The notes below the pieces were generated by a model. It was not told the origin of the DNA. It did not search any database and saw nothing but the letters and a program-made list of their open reading frames with translations. Below, piece by piece: positions 34,266-44,345 of a DNA stretch of 64,000 nucleotides. The translations under genes were made by a program, and so were the position numbers. The first letter of the stretch is position 1. The number at the start of each line of letters is the position of its first letter. This stretch comes from Roseobacter sp. (lineage in GTDB: Bacteria; Pseudomonadota; Alphaproteobacteria; Rhodobacterales; Rhodobacteraceae), in NCBI GenBank assembly GCA_015665415.1, contig JADFAE010000014.1:62001-126000 (forward strand), read 5' to 3'.

Positions 34266-35776
34266 ACCGCCGTGCCTTCCTCGCCGCTGCGCTCTCGACA
34301 ACCATGCTCAGCACCCTGCCCGCCCGTGCAGCCGACCGCGCCACCGCGCAGCCCTTTGACCATGATCAGGTAATTTCCCGTGCGCGCGATCTGGCGGCAA
34401 CAGCATATACCCCTCGCGAAGAAGTTCCACAGGACTGGCTGAACCTTTCCTATGATCAGTACAAGGCCCATCGCTTTCGCACCAAACGCGCGATCTGGTC
34501 CAAAACCGACAACAGCTACAATGTCGACCTGTTCCTACCCGGGCTCTATTTCCGCCATGCGGTGCAGGTGAACACGGTCACGGATGGCATGGCCAAACCC
34601 TTTGGCTTTGACATGGGCCTGTTTGACCGTGGCGAGATCGCCCCGCCTCTCAGCACCACAGGCGCACTTGGCTACAGCGGCCTGCGTCTGCGCACAGAGT
34701 TGGATCAACCGGGCAAGAAGACCGAGTTCTGTGTCTTTCAGGGCGCGAGCTATTTCCGGGCCATTGGTCTGGGCCAGTCCTATGGGCTGTCTGCACGCGG
34801 GCTGGCGCTGAAAACCGGCGATCCCATGGGCGAGGAATTTCCCGATTTCACTGAGTTCTGGCTCGAGGCCCCCGCCCCCGGCCAACGCAGCATGGTGGTG
34901 CATGCGTTGATGGATTCTCCCTCGGTCACCGGTGCCTATCGCTTTACCATCACACCTGGCTTGCCTGCGGTGATGGAGGTCGAGGCGCGCCTCTTTGCGC
35001 GTGAGGATCTGTCCCATGCCGGGCTGGCACCGCTCACGTCGATGTTTCTTTTTGATCGCACCAACCGCAATCGCTTTGATGATTTCCGCCCTAATGTACA
35101 CGACAGCGACGGGCTGCTGATCCACAACGGCAACGGAGAGCTGCTGTGGCGTCCCCTGGCCAACCCGACCCATCTGCAGACCTCCTCCTTTGTGGACGAG
35201 AACCCGCTTGGCTTTGGCCTGATGCAGCGCTCCCGCCGCCTGGGCGATTTTGAGGACCTCGAGGCCAATTACCACCGCCGCCCCAGCCTCTGGGTAGAGC
35301 CAAAGGGAGATTGGGGCAAAGGCGCCGTCACGCTGGTCGAAATCCCCGCCGACAAAGAGATCTACGACAATATCGTCGCCTATTGGCGTCCGCGCCAACA
35401 GATTGCGGCGGGCAGCGAAGTGCCGCTTTCCTATCGTCTGAGCTGGGGCGAGGAGCCGCATCTGGAGACCGATCTGGCCCGCGTCATCGACACTGCCGCT
35501 GGCGCGCGTATCTTTGGTGAGCCTGGCCGGCTGATGACCGTGGATTTTGAGGCCCACCCCTTGCTTGCAGGCGACCCTGATGACATCGAAGTCCATCTGT
35601 CCTCACCGCATGTGGATCCCGGGGTCGGCGTGTTGCAGCGCAATCCCGGCACCGGCGGCCTGCGCCTTGCGTTCAGCTTTGTTCCCAACGCCGAAAACCA
35701 TGTTGAGCTGCGTCTGCAGCTGCGTCGCGCCGGCAAACCCGCAAGCGAAGTCTGGCTCTATAGGTGGACCGCATGA
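34262..35776 (+). CDS. opgG: Glucan biosynthesis protein OpgG
   Basis: A 504-residue periplasmic protein needed to shape or release osmoregulated periplasmic glucans made by OpgH. It has an RR-containing signal peptide (NRRAFLAAALSTTMLSTLPARA region, about 1-23) and the MdoG domain; LSYDQYKAHRFR, IWSKTDNSYNVDLFLPGLYF and FVDENPLGFGLMQRSRR are typical. The internal ATG at 34262 is the true start; open frame before it is the out-of-frame shadow of opgC. It overlaps opgC by 4 bases and opgH by 4 bases. Confidence 0.95.
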   Translation: MNRRAFLAAALSTTMLSTLPARAADRATAQPFDHDQVISRARDLAATAYTPREEVPQDWLNLSYDQYKAHRFRTKRAIWSKTDNSYNVDLFLPGLYFRHAVQVNTVTDGMAKPFGFDMGLFDRGEIAPPLSTTGALGYSGLRLRTELDQPGKKTEFCVFQGASYFRAIGLGQSYGLSARGLALKTGDPMGEEFPDFTEFWLEAPAPGQRSMVVHALMDSPSVTGAYRFTITPGLPAVMEVEARLFAREDLSHAGLAPLTSMFLFDRTNRNRFDDFRPNVHDSDGLLIHNGNGELLWRPLANPTHLQTSSFVDENPLGFGLMQRSRRLGDFEDLEANYHRRPSLWVEPKGDWGKGAVTLVEIPADKEIYDNIVAYWRPRQQIAAGSEVPLSYRLSWGEEPHLETDLARVIDTAAGARIFGEPGRLMTVDFEAHPLLAGDPDDIEVHLSSPHVDPGVGVLQRNPGTGGLRLAFSFVPNAENHVELRLQLRRAGKPASEVWLYRWTA

Positions 35777-37659
35777 CCCAGCCTGTTTTGCCAGCCGAAC
35801 CCCTGATGCCGCCACTGCAGGTGATGGAGATGCCAGAGCAGGTTTTCACTGCGCCGTTTCGCGACACCAATGCCCCGGTGTTTGAGCCCCCCAAGCAGGT
35901 GGCGCTCTGGCGTATTCTGGCCTTTTCACCTGCAATGCTGGCCACTGCGGGGCTCACCTGGGTGATGCAGGGCTGGTTTGCCAAGGGCGGCTTTATGGCA
36001 CTGGAGCTGGTGCTTCTGGCGCTGATCGCTTTCAATTTCTTCTGGATCTGCTTTTCCGTTTCCACCGTGCTGCTGGGGCTGTTTTCTCTGTCAAAACGCG
36101 ATCGCAGCCGTCCCAAGGCCCCCGCCGCCCCGATGACGGTGGCCCTGCTGGTGCCGGTCTACAACGAAACCCCTTGGTATGTGCTGGGCAATGTCCAATC
36201 GATGCTGGAAGAGTTGCACCGCCGCGGTGGCGATCACAGCTATGCCATGTTCATCCTCTCCGACACCCGCGACGATGCCCTGGCCGAACAGGAGCGATTA
36301 AGCGTCGAGGCCCTGCGCGCAGATCTTCCCAATGGGCTGCAGCTCTACTATCGCCGTCGCGCCCAGAACACCCACCGCAAGGTCGGCAACATCAGCGACT
36401 GGCTGCGACGTTGGGGGGCGGGCTATGAGGCCATGTTGGTGCTGGATGCCGACAGCCTGATGACCGGGCGCGCCATTACCCGCCTGGCCGATGCCCTGTC
36501 GCGCGACCCAAGTGCAGGATTGATCCAAAGCTTTCCGCAGCTGATTGGGGCCCAGTCGGTCTTTGGCCGCATGCAGCAGTTTGCCAATGGTGTCTACGGC
36601 CTTGCCCTGGCCGAAGGTCTGGCACGCTGGACCGGGTTCGAGGGCAACTACTGGGGTCACAATGCCATCATGCGGACCCGCGCCTTTGCTGCCTGCGCCG
36701 GGCTGCCACTGTTGCGTTCGCGCCTGACGGGACGCGAGAAACTGATCATGAGCCATGATTTTGTCGAGGCAGGCCTGCTGCGCCGGGCCGGTTGGCGAGT
36801 GCGGTTTTTGCCGCGCCTGGGGGGATCCTACGAGGAAACACCCCCGACCTTGATCGACCATATCCTGCGGGATCGCCGTTGGTGCCAGGGCAACCTGCAA
36901 CACCTGAACCTGCTGGGTGCGCGCGGCTTTCTTGCGGTTTCGCGGTTTCACCTGCTGCATGGGGCCATTGGCTACCTGATGGCACCGATCTGGTTTGCCC
37001 TGCTGGTGATCTGGGCACTGATCGGGCTTGGCGAAGAGGCCTCGGTGATCCATTACTTCAGCGAGGCAAACCCCTCCCGCCCCTCCTGGCCGGATATGTC
37101 AGAGCCCCGCCATGTGCTGGTGATCCTGCTGATCTATGCCATGCTGCTTGCCCCCAAGCTGCTGGCAGTGCTGGCACTGGGACTGACCGGCGGGCGGCTC
37201 ATCGACTATGGCGGCCCGATCCGGTTTGCCCTGTCAGTGGCCTGCGAGATTCTGCTGGCGGTGCTCTATGCCCCCATCCTGATGGTGCAGCAGATGATAG
37301 CGGTGTTTCGCACCACCTTTGGATTGCAGTACGGCTGGTCCCCTCAGGCCCGCCAGGGCGGCAGTTATGGCTGGCCTGTCTTGCTGACCTGTCATGCCCT
37401 GGAGACCCTCAGTGGTCTGGCGCTTTGGGGCGGCATCCTGGCCGGGCTGGTGTCGCTCTGGCTGGTGCCGATCGCCCTGTCGCTGGTGCTGGCGGTGCCG
37501 CTTTCGGCGCTGTCTGGCCGACGGGCCGGCAGCTCAGGGCGCGGCTGGATGGCAACACCGGTGGTCTATACGGAGCCAAGAATCACCCGCACAGCCCGCC
37601 TTTATCGCCAACAGCTCAAGCAGTATCTGGATGGCCGCGCCCAGCATCCTGCCGAATAA
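35773..37659 (+). CDS. opgH: Glucan glucosyltransferase OpgH
   Basis: A 628-residue inner-membrane glucosyltransferase (GT2 family) that polymerises glucose from UDP-glucose into the linear backbone of periplasmic glucans. Two helices (about 42-65 and 72-98) come before the cytoplasmic catalytic domain with VALLVPVYNETPWYV, the MLVLDADSLMTG Asp motif, and the processive-enzyme motif RRWCQGNLQHL (QxxRW-like). Several more helices follow. It is shorter than the E. coli protein, mainly in the N-terminal part, as usual in alphaproteobacteria. The ATG at 35773 overlaps the opgG stop (ATGA); a GTG nine bases earlier is less likely. Confidence 0.95.
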   Translation: MTQPVLPAEPLMPPLQVMEMPEQVFTAPFRDTNAPVFEPPKQVALWRILAFSPAMLATAGLTWVMQGWFAKGGFMALELVLLALIAFNFFWICFSVSTVLLGLFSLSKRDRSRPKAPAAPMTVALLVPVYNETPWYVLGNVQSMLEELHRRGGDHSYAMFILSDTRDDALAEQERLSVEALRADLPNGLQLYYRRRAQNTHRKVGNISDWLRRWGAGYEAMLVLDADSLMTGRAITRLADALSRDPSAGLIQSFPQLIGAQSVFGRMQQFANGVYGLALAEGLARWTGFEGNYWGHNAIMRTRAFAACAGLPLLRSRLTGREKLIMSHDFVEAGLLRRAGWRVRFLPRLGGSYEETPPTLIDHILRDRRWCQGNLQHLNLLGARGFLAVSRFHLLHGAIGYLMAPIWFALLVIWALIGLGEEASVIHYFSEANPSRPSWPDMSEPRHVLVILLIYAMLLAPKLLAVLALGLTGGRLIDYGGPIRFALSVACEILLAVLYAPILMVQQMIAVFRTTFGLQYGWSPQARQGGSYGWPVLLTCHALETLSGLALWGGILAGLVSLWLVPIALSLVLAVPLSALSGRRAGSSGRGWMATPVVYTEPRITRTARLYRQQLKQYLDGRAQHPAE

Positions 37660-37753
37660 ATACCGCATAGACACAGAGCTCTGCGATGCGTCGGAACAGA
37701 TGCCGCCAAGTCGCAGCCGCAGCGCCCCGCCCGGGGCGCTGCCAGGCCCAAGG

Positions 37754-37784
37754 CTTTTCCTCTCATCTGCGATGAGAGGAAAAG
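37754..37784. terminator. Perfect hairpin between convergent opgH and esterase genes
   Basis: A perfect 14-bp stem (CTTTTCCTCTCATC / GATGAGAGGAAAAG, 3-base loop) lies midway between two convergent genes. Its outer pairs are A-T, so each strand ends the stem in a short A or T-poor tail. A bidirectional terminator is the likeliest role. Confidence 0.55.
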
Positions 37785-37815
37785 GCGCGGGAACCCCCGC
37801 GTTCTTCGCGCCCGG

Positions 37816-38706
37816 TTACCCTGGTGTGGGTGCCTTGGCCTCAAACCAGTCCAGCATCCAATCCGCCCAATCGGCGGGCACCTGATGACCTTGGGGAAAC
37901 AGCAGAAATTCTATATCCGCAGCAGGGCTGCAGGCCCAGCGACGGCGCAGCAGCGCCCCCTCTTGCCAGGCGCGACCCGGGGCTTGCTCGCGGCAGAGAT
38001 TGGTCTGGCGCCACAGCTCCAACCCGGCAAAGATATCGCCCTGCTGAAACCGCCCCCCACCCAGATAGCGACCCTCCAAAGGCACCACGCCGTCGCTCCA
38101 GCCATGACTGTGAAACAGGCGCACCGGACCTGCACAGCTGTCAGGCTGCGGGCGCCAGAACCCGCCGGAAACCGGCGCATAGGCCGCAAAAGACTCTGGC
38201 GAGGCACAGGCCAGATAGCTCACCATAAAGCCCCCTGCGGAAAATCCCGCCAGCACCATCTCGTCGCGGTTCAAGCCAAATTGCTCAGCCGCATCCACAG
38301 CCACCATTTGCAAAAACTCGACTTCGTCGCGCCCCTGCCATCCGGGAAAGAAATTCCATGACCGATTGCCGTTGCGACCAGGTAGCGCATCCGGCGCAAT
38401 CACCGCATAACCGCGCGCGGTCAATCCGCGCACCATGGCTTTGTTGTTCAACGACCCCGCGCCCGATCCCCCGTAGCCATGGAGAAACACCACAGCCGGT
38501 CTCTTTTCCAAAGTCGCCCCGACATCCATCTCCGTCTCAGGCAATGCAATATGATAGCTGCCCTGCGCCACCTCGCAGGCACCAGCCGCAGCCCCACAAC
38601 CCGCTTGGGCCTGTGACCCCCAAGTCAGGCCGCCCATAGCAAGTCCCAGAAATCCCAAGGTCAGTACAGCGGTGCTTGGCAAGCCGCGCCCTCTGGAAAG
38701 CTCCAT
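37816..38706 (-). CDS. Secreted PHB-depolymerase-like alpha/beta-hydrolase
   Basis: A 296-residue exported hydrolase of the LpqC/poly(3-hydroxybutyrate) depolymerase type. It has a signal peptide (about 8-34, ending SQAQA), the oxyanion-hole segment VVFLHGYGGSGAG, the nucleophile elbow AGFSAGGFM (Ser), a DGVVPLEGR stretch for the acid, and a final His in PQGHQVP. Four or more cysteines suggest disulfides, fitting a periplasmic or secreted ester hydrolase. The true substrate is unknown. The start at 38706 has GGGAGGG 6 bases upstream and follows the rhodanese stop by 2 bases, so the two are co-transcribed. Confidence 0.85.
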   Translation of the reverse strand: MELSRGRGLPSTAVLTLGFLGLAMGGLTWGSQAQAGCGAAAGACEVAQGSYHIALPETEMDVGATLEKRPAVVFLHGYGGSGAGSLNNKAMVRGLTARGYAVIAPDALPGRNGNRSWNFFPGWQGRDEVEFLQMVAVDAAEQFGLNRDEMVLAGFSAGGFMVSYLACASPESFAAYAPVSGGFWRPQPDSCAGPVRLFHSHGWSDGVVPLEGRYLGGGRFQQGDIFAGLELWRQTNLCREQAPGRAWQEGALLRRRWACSPAADIEFLLFPQGHQVPADWADWMLDWFEAKAPTPG

Positions 38707-38708
38707 AT

Positions 38709-39206
38709 CTAGCCCTCCCATCTGGCCACCGGTAAATTGCCCGCAATCCAACCCGGGCCACTGGCAGATCCCAACATGCCCTCGGGAACATCCATCACAT
38801 TGACAACCCCCGCGGCCGCCAGCGCCCGAGTCATCCGCGCGGAACGCACCCCACGGGCACAGATCAGAGCAACCGGCGCATCACGCCTGCCCCCCAGGTG
38901 CTGCTCCAGCGCGGTCAGAAAATCCTCACGTCGCATATCAATCGCCACGGCCCCTACTGCAACACCGGTCAGCCGCCATTCCCGCGGCGTGCGAATATCC
39001 ACCAGGGTAATCTCTCCGGACTGCGCTTTGGCAAAGGCCTGCGCCGGGGTGAGACGGGGCTGGTCATGCGCTGCGGGCTGGGACCGCCACCACCAGATAC
39101 CGCTGCCAAGGAGCAAGGCCCCAGCCCCGCCCAACCCCAAAAGCAACCGCCGCCGGGTGTGCTGCGCCACCTCGCCCAGCTCTTGATCTCCATCCCGATA
39201 CACCAT
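38709..39206 (-). CDS. Membrane-anchored rhodanese-domain protein
   Basis: A 165-residue protein with an N-terminal anchor or Tat-like signal (HTRRRLLLGLGGAGALLLGSG) and one rhodanese domain (about 55-160): LVDIRTPREW at the start and the active-site loop ICARGVRSARM, with Cys as the sulfur acceptor. It may act on sulfur compounds in the periplasm. The start is uncertain: the frame is open to 39338, with other ATG codons at 39221, 39269 and 39326. 39206 was chosen because it places the RRR signal at a usual distance and has GGAG about 9 bases upstream. Directly upstream of the esterase gene. Confidence 0.75.
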   Translation of the reverse strand: MVYRDGDQELGEVAQHTRRRLLLGLGGAGALLLGSGIWWWRSQPAAHDQPRLTPAQAFAKAQSGEITLVDIRTPREWRLTGVAVGAVAIDMRREDFLTALEQHLGGRRDAPVALICARGVRSARMTRALAAAGVVNVMDVPEGMLGSASGPGWIAGNLPVARWEG

Positions 39207-39556
39207 GTCCCAGGGCTCCATTTCAAATCCATATTCTGCCGTAGCAAGGGGTGTGGCACGCCGCCCCATCGGTGATTTCGCCCTTTCTAGCAGCTTTGCC
39301 AAATTCCGGGCAGCCGAAGGCGGCATGGGTCCTATCAATTTCCCGTCAGAACCTTCCTAGGTCTCTGCTCGGTGGGGAAAGTCATTTTTGCAATCTGACC
39401 GAGAATTTTCACCAACAGGGTAAAAAAACCGCTGCACCCTCCCTAGATGGTGACAAAACCCCACTGTTGAGACACTTACGCCTTTGCAGGACTGGATCAG
39501 TTGCAAAAAATTGCCTAAGCCTTTGCCTATTGCCTTTCCAACCAGGAGAACTGCAC

Positions 39557-42418
39557 GTGTCCCTGTTCTTGATCGCGGCCCTGCCTTTTCTCGGCGCGGT
39601 CTTTCCCGCCCTTTTGATACGTGCCGGGCGCAATGCCTCGGCCTCTGCTGCCGGTCTGACCACCTTTCTGGCCTTTGTCGGCTTGCTGTTGCACGCACCT
39701 GCAGTGTTTCGCGGTGAGGTCATTCAGGTTGGCATCGACTGGTTGCCCGCGCTTGGGCTAAATGCAAATTTCTTCCTCGATGGGCTTGGCTTTCTCTTTG
39801 CCAGCATGATTCTCGGCATTGGCCTGTTGATCATTCTCTATGCGCGTTTCTACCTCTCACGCGAAGATCCCATGGGGCAGTTCTACACCTATCTGCTGCT
39901 GTTTCAGGGCGCCATGGTTGGCATCGTTCTGTCCGACAACATCCTGCTGCTGCTGATCTTCTGGGAGCTGACCTCGCTGTCGTCCTTTTTGCTGATCGGC
40001 TATTGGAAACATCTGCCCGAGGGACGCCAGGGCGCACGCATGGCCCTGGCCGTGACCGGATCCGGTGGATTGGCGATGATCGGCGGCATGATGATCCTGG
40101 GCAATATCGCGGGCTCTTATGATCTCAGCACCATCTTGCAAAACAAGGCGCTGATCCAAGCCTCGCCGATGTATCTGCCCGCGTTGATCCTGATCCTGCT
40201 GGGCTGTTTCACCAAATCGGCACAGTTCCCGTTTCACTTCTGGCTGCCCCATGCCATGGCGGCCCCAACCCCGGTTTCGGCCTATCTGCACTCTGCCACC
40301 ATGGTAAAGGCGGGGCTGTTTCTGATGGCGCGGCTCTGGCCGGTTCTGGCGGGCACCCCTGAGTGGTTCTATATCGTTGCCACCACCGGTCTGGTGACCA
40401 TGTTGCTGGGCGCAGTGATTGCCCTGTTCAAAGACGACCTCAAAGCTCTGTTGGCCTTTTCCACCGTAAGCCACCTGGGGCTGATCACCATGCTGTTGGG
40501 CTTTGGCACCAAGATCGCGGCGGTGACGGCGGTGTTTCACATCATCAACCATGCCACTTTCAAGGCGGCGCTGTTCATGTCCGCCGGCATCGTCGACCAT
40601 GAGGCCCATACCCGCGACATCAAACGTCTGGGCGGCCTGCGCCACCTGATGCCGGTCACCGCCACCATCGCCATTGTCGCCGCCCTGTCGATGGCCGGTA
40701 TTCCGCCCTTCAACGGTTTCCTCTCCAAGGAGATGATGCTGGAGGAAACCGTGCACACCTTGTGGGCCGGGTCGCAGTATCTGGTGCCCGGGCTGGCGCT
40801 GCTGGCCGCGCTGTTCTCTGCCGCCTATTCCTTTCGTTTCATTGGTCATGTGTTTTTGGGCGCAAAACGCAGCGACTATCCGGCCACGCCGCATGATCCC
40901 GGCCTTGGCATGTGGGTCGGCCCGGCCTTCCTGGTCTCTTTGGTTGTTCTGATCGGCTTGTTCTCGGCCAAGCTGGCAGGCCCATTGGTGGCGGTGGCCG
41001 CCGGAGCCGTAATCGGTGGTGATGAGCTGCCCTATTATTCTTTGAAACTCTGGCACGGGCTTACCCCTGCGCTTTATATGTCCGGCGTGGCTGTGGCGGG
41101 TGGCCTGCTGTTGCTGATGCTGCATGCGCCCCTGATGGCGGCTTGGACCCGCGCCCCACGCCCTGAGGCCAAGGCAATCTTTGACACCCTGATGCGGGGG
41201 CTGACCAAACTGTCGCAACTGATCACCGACGGTCTGCACAATGGGGCCATCACCCGCTACGCCTTTGTGATGATGCTGTTTATCATCGGCATCAGCTACT
41301 ATGCCTATTCCACCGGGACCATCGGCGCAGCCACCCGAGAGGTGCAGAACGTTGGCCCCATTGCCACAATCGCCTGGTTCTGCCTGATCGTGGCCACCCT
41401 GGCGGTTGTTGCCAACCACCGTCAGCGCCAGCTGTCGCTGGTGCTGATCGGGGTGGTGGGGCTGGTGGTCTCGATGGGCTTCAACTACCTCTCCGCACCG
41501 GATCTGGCTCTGACCCAGCTGTCGGTCGAAGTGGTGACCATGGTGCTTTTGCTGCTGGCGCTGAACTTCATGCCCAAGGACAGCCCGATTGAGGCCCCGG
41601 CCTGGGTGCGGATGCGCGATGGCGGCATTGCCGTTGTGGGGGGACTGGGCGCGGCCGCGCTGATCTATGCGCTGATGCTGCGCGATTTTGCTCTGCCCAG
41701 CATCTCGGAATATCATCTGGCCAATTCCTACAAAGGCGGCGGCGGCACCAATGTGGTCAATGTGATCCTGGTTGATTTCCGCGGCTATGACACCTTTGGC
41801 GAGATCATCGTCCTGGGCATTGCCGCGCTGGTGATCTACGCGCTGACCGAAGCAGTGCTGGGCTCGCGGGTCCGTGCCTATTTGCTCAATCGCAAGCCCG
41901 ACATGCCGCAGGACGGGGACGCCCACCCGATGATGATGGTGGTGGCCACGCGGGTGATGATGCCCCTGGCGCTGATGGTCGCGGCCTATATCTTCTTCCG
42001 CGGGCACAACCTGCCTGGCGGCGGTTTCATTGCCGGTCTGATCGCAGCCATCGCACTGTTGATGCAATATATGGCTTCGGGCTTTTCCTGGGCCTCAGAA
42101 CGTCAGCGGGTCTTTTACCACGGGATCATCGGATCCGGCGTGCTGGTGGCCGCCGCGACGGGCATGGCCTCCTGGTTCAGCGGTAGCGCCTTTCTCACCA
42201 GTGATTTTGGCTACCTGCATTGGCCGCCCTTGCAAGAGTTCGAATGGGCCACCGCCGCCCTGTTTGACCTGGGCGTCTTCCTCGCCGTTGTTGGCGCGGT
42301 GCTTTTGACCCTCGAAAGCCTGGCGCGCTTTGCCTGGCAACCAGGGATGGGGTCCGAACACGCCATGGATATCAACCCCGCCCGCGATGACGCGCCCACC
42401 ACAGAAGATGAGGTCTGA
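39557..42418 (+). CDS. mrpA: Mrp Na+/H+ antiporter subunit A/B fusion
   Basis: A 953-residue membrane protein that combines MrpA, a NuoL-like proton-translocating subunit, with a MrpB domain at the C-terminus (about 790-935; TRVMMPLALMVAAYIFFRGH). The NuoL-like part has FWELTSLSSFLLIGYW, FPFHFWLPHAMAAPTPVSA, VSHLGLI and HIINHATFKAALFM with the lysine and histidine residues of the ion path. It starts with GTG, chosen because AGGAG is 8 bases upstream and the typical SLFLIAALPFLGA N-terminus follows; the open frame before it is spurious. First gene of mrpA-C-D-E-F-G, which exports Na+ for H+ at the inner membrane. Confidence 0.95.
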   Translation: MSLFLIAALPFLGAVFPALLIRAGRNASASAAGLTTFLAFVGLLLHAPAVFRGEVIQVGIDWLPALGLNANFFLDGLGFLFASMILGIGLLIILYARFYLSREDPMGQFYTYLLLFQGAMVGIVLSDNILLLLIFWELTSLSSFLLIGYWKHLPEGRQGARMALAVTGSGGLAMIGGMMILGNIAGSYDLSTILQNKALIQASPMYLPALILILLGCFTKSAQFPFHFWLPHAMAAPTPVSAYLHSATMVKAGLFLMARLWPVLAGTPEWFYIVATTGLVTMLLGAVIALFKDDLKALLAFSTVSHLGLITMLLGFGTKIAAVTAVFHIINHATFKAALFMSAGIVDHEAHTRDIKRLGGLRHLMPVTATIAIVAALSMAGIPPFNGFLSKEMMLEETVHTLWAGSQYLVPGLALLAALFSAAYSFRFIGHVFLGAKRSDYPATPHDPGLGMWVGPAFLVSLVVLIGLFSAKLAGPLVAVAAGAVIGGDELPYYSLKLWHGLTPALYMSGVAVAGGLLLLMLHAPLMAAWTRAPRPEAKAIFDTLMRGLTKLSQLITDGLHNGAITRYAFVMMLFIIGISYYAYSTGTIGAATREVQNVGPIATIAWFCLIVATLAVVANHRQRQLSLVLIGVVGLVVSMGFNYLSAPDLALTQLSVEVVTMVLLLLALNFMPKDSPIEAPAWVRMRDGGIAVVGGLGAAALIYALMLRDFALPSISEYHLANSYKGGGGTNVVNVILVDFRGYDTFGEIIVLGIAALVIYALTEAVLGSRVRAYLLNRKPDMPQDGDAHPMMMVVATRVMMPLALMVAAYIFFRGHNLPGGGFIAGLIAAIALLMQYMASGFSWASERQRVFYHGIIGSGVLVAAATGMASWFSGSAFLTSDFGYLHWPPLQEFEWATAALFDLGVFLAVVGAVLLTLESLARFAWQPGMGSEHAMDINPARDDAPTTEDEV

Positions 42419-42420
42419 AC

Positions 42421-42789
42421 ATGGATGTCCTGAACATGGAATTCCTGGTGGCCTCGGCCGTGGGCGTGCTGACTGCCGCGGGCATTTACCTGATCCTGCG
42501 GCGGCGCACCTTTCCGGTGATCCTGGGGCTGTCGCTGCTGACCTACGGCGTCAATGTCTTTCTCTTTGCCACCGGCCGACTGGCGGTCAACGCTCCGCCG
42601 ATCCTGAACAAATACGCCGAGGTCACCTATACTGATCCGCTGCCGCAGGCGCTGGTGCTAACCGCCATCGTGATCTCATTCGGGATGACAGCGGTGGTGG
42701 TGATGATTGCACTTGCCGCCTATCTGTCGGCCAGAGACGACCGTATCGACATGCCGGACCACCCGGAAGATGAGGGGGAAAACGCATGA
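42421..42789 (+). CDS. mrpC: Mrp Na+/H+ antiporter subunit C
   Basis: A 122-residue, three-helix membrane subunit homologous to NuoK. Family features are GIYLILRRRTFPVILGLSLL and the TDPLPQALVLTAIVISFGMTA segment. It stabilises the MrpA-MrpD module. It starts 2 bases after the mrpA stop and overlaps mrpD by 4 bases (ATGA). Confidence 0.95.
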   Translation: MDVLNMEFLVASAVGVLTAAGIYLILRRRTFPVILGLSLLTYGVNVFLFATGRLAVNAPPILNKYAEVTYTDPLPQALVLTAIVISFGMTAVVVMIALAAYLSARDDRIDMPDHPEDEGENA

Positions 42790-44345
42790 ACCACTTCCTG
42801 ATTGCACCGGTGGTGCTGCCCGCCCTAGTGGCCCCCTTCATCATCATGGTGGTGCGTCACCATCTGGATCTGACCCGGATTTTCTCGCTGGCCAGTACAG
42901 TGGCTTTGGTGGCGATTTCAATGGTATTGGCGGCGCAGGCGGCCACCGGCGAAGTCCAGGTCTATGAGCTGGGCAACTGGTCGGCCCCCTTTGGGATCGT
43001 GTTGGTGCTGGACCAGCTTTCGGCGATGATGGTGCTGTTGACCTCGGTGCTGGCGTTGGTGATCAACCTCTATGTCATTGGCTCTGGCTGGGACAAGCGC
43101 GGCGCAAATTTCCATTCGCTGTTTCAGTTCCAGCTGATGGGCATTCTCGGCGCCTTCCTGACCGGTGATGCCTTCAACCTCTTTGTCTTTTTCGAAGTGC
43201 TGTTGATTGCCTCTTACGGGTTGATGATCCATTCGGGCGGCACCCGCCGGTTTCAGGCCGGGGTGCAATATGTGGTCTATAACCTCTTGGGCTCGACCCT
43301 GTTCCTGTTCGCCCTGGGCACACTTTATTCGGTGACCGGCACGCTCAATATGGCGGATCTGGCGGTCCGCGTGGCCGAGATCCCCGCAGAAGACACCGCA
43401 CTGTTGCGCGTCGGCGCGGTGATGCTGCTGTTGGTTTTTGCCATCAAGGCGGCGGTGATCCCGCTGCATTTCTGGCTGCCGGCCTCTTATGCCAATGCGC
43501 CGCTGCCCATCGCCGCGCTCTTTGCCATCATGACCAAGGTTGGGGCCTATGCCATCCTGCGCATGTATACGCTGGTCTTTGGTCCCGACCTTGCAGTCAC
43601 GCAGGGCCTGGCCGGGTCTTGGCTGATGCCCGCCGCGTTGGTGACCCTGATGTTGGGCGCGATTGGCATTCTTGGCTCCTACCGGATTGGCCGCCTTGTG
43701 GCCTTTGGTGCCATCACCTCGATGGGCACATTGCTGACTGCCGTAGCCCTGTTCACGCCTGAAAGCGTCGCTGCGGCGCTTTATTACACCGTGCATTCCA
43801 CCCTGGCTGCGGCATTCTTGTTCCTGATCGCCGATTTGATCTCAGAGCGCCAGGGGATCGAGATCACCGCCCAGCGGAAAATGCCCCAAAGCGGGTTGAT
43901 CGCAGCCCTGTTCTTTGTGGGGGCCATCGCCATGGCAGGCATGCCGCCGCTGTCGGGTTTTCTGGGCAAACTGTTGGTGCTGGATGCCGCACGAGGCCAT
44001 GATCTGGTCTGGTGGATCTGGGCCACAATCCTGATCGGGTCCCTGGTGATGATCCTCGGCATGGCGCGGGCCGGTAGCCTGCTGTTCTGGAAGGCCCATG
44101 CCATTGTCCCCCAAGACGATAGCGAACACTCAGCTGCCGGGGAAGATGGGTCCGACGAACAAGTCCAAGCCCCGTCAGATCGCGCGGCGGCCCTGCCCTT
44201 TGTGGCCTGTTTTGCCCTGCTGGCAGGACTGGTCCTGCTGACGCTCTTTGCCGGCCCTGCCACCCAGTATGCAGAGGCCACCGCAGCGCAGCTCTTTGCG
44301 CCCGAGATCTATATCGAGGCCGTTCTAGGAAAGGTGACACCATGA
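42786..44345 (+). CDS. mrpD: Mrp Na+/H+ antiporter subunit D
   Basis: A 519-residue, NuoN/NuoM-like antiporter subunit with about fourteen helices. Visible are FFEVLLIASYGLMIHSG with the conserved acidic residue, KAAVIPLHFWLPASYANAPLP with the conserved lysine, and YYTVHSTLAAAFLFLI with the histidine of the ion path. A hydrophilic loop near residues 438-465 (Asp/Glu/Ser-rich) is longer than in many relatives. It overlaps mrpC and mrpE by 4 bases each, so translation is coupled. Confidence 0.96.
   Translation: MNHFLIAPVVLPALVAPFIIMVVRHHLDLTRIFSLASTVALVAISMVLAAQAATGEVQVYELGNWSAPFGIVLVLDQLSAMMVLLTSVLALVINLYVIGSGWDKRGANFHSLFQFQLMGILGAFLTGDAFNLFVFFEVLLIASYGLMIHSGGTRRFQAGVQYVVYNLLGSTLFLFALGTLYSVTGTLNMADLAVRVAEIPAEDTALLRVGAVMLLLVFAIKAAVIPLHFWLPASYANAPLPIAALFAIMTKVGAYAILRMYTLVFGPDLAVTQGLAGSWLMPAALVTLMLGAIGILGSYRIGRLVAFGAITSMGTLLTAVALFTPESVAAALYYTVHSTLAAAFLFLIADLISERQGIEITAQRKMPQSGLIAALFFVGAIAMAGMPPLSGFLGKLLVLDAARGHDLVWWIWATILIGSLVMILGMARAGSLLFWKAHAIVPQDDSEHSAAGEDGSDEQVQAPSDRAAALPFVACFALLAGLVLLTLFAGPATQYAEATAAQLFAPEIYIEAVLGKVTP

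Noticed and set aside
39857-42067. 736-residue open frame on the minus strand opposite mrpA
   Set aside because: Its translation is His/Gln/Gly/Arg-rich without domain character, typical of the antisense of a GC-rich membrane-protein gene; mrpA on the plus strand is fully supported.
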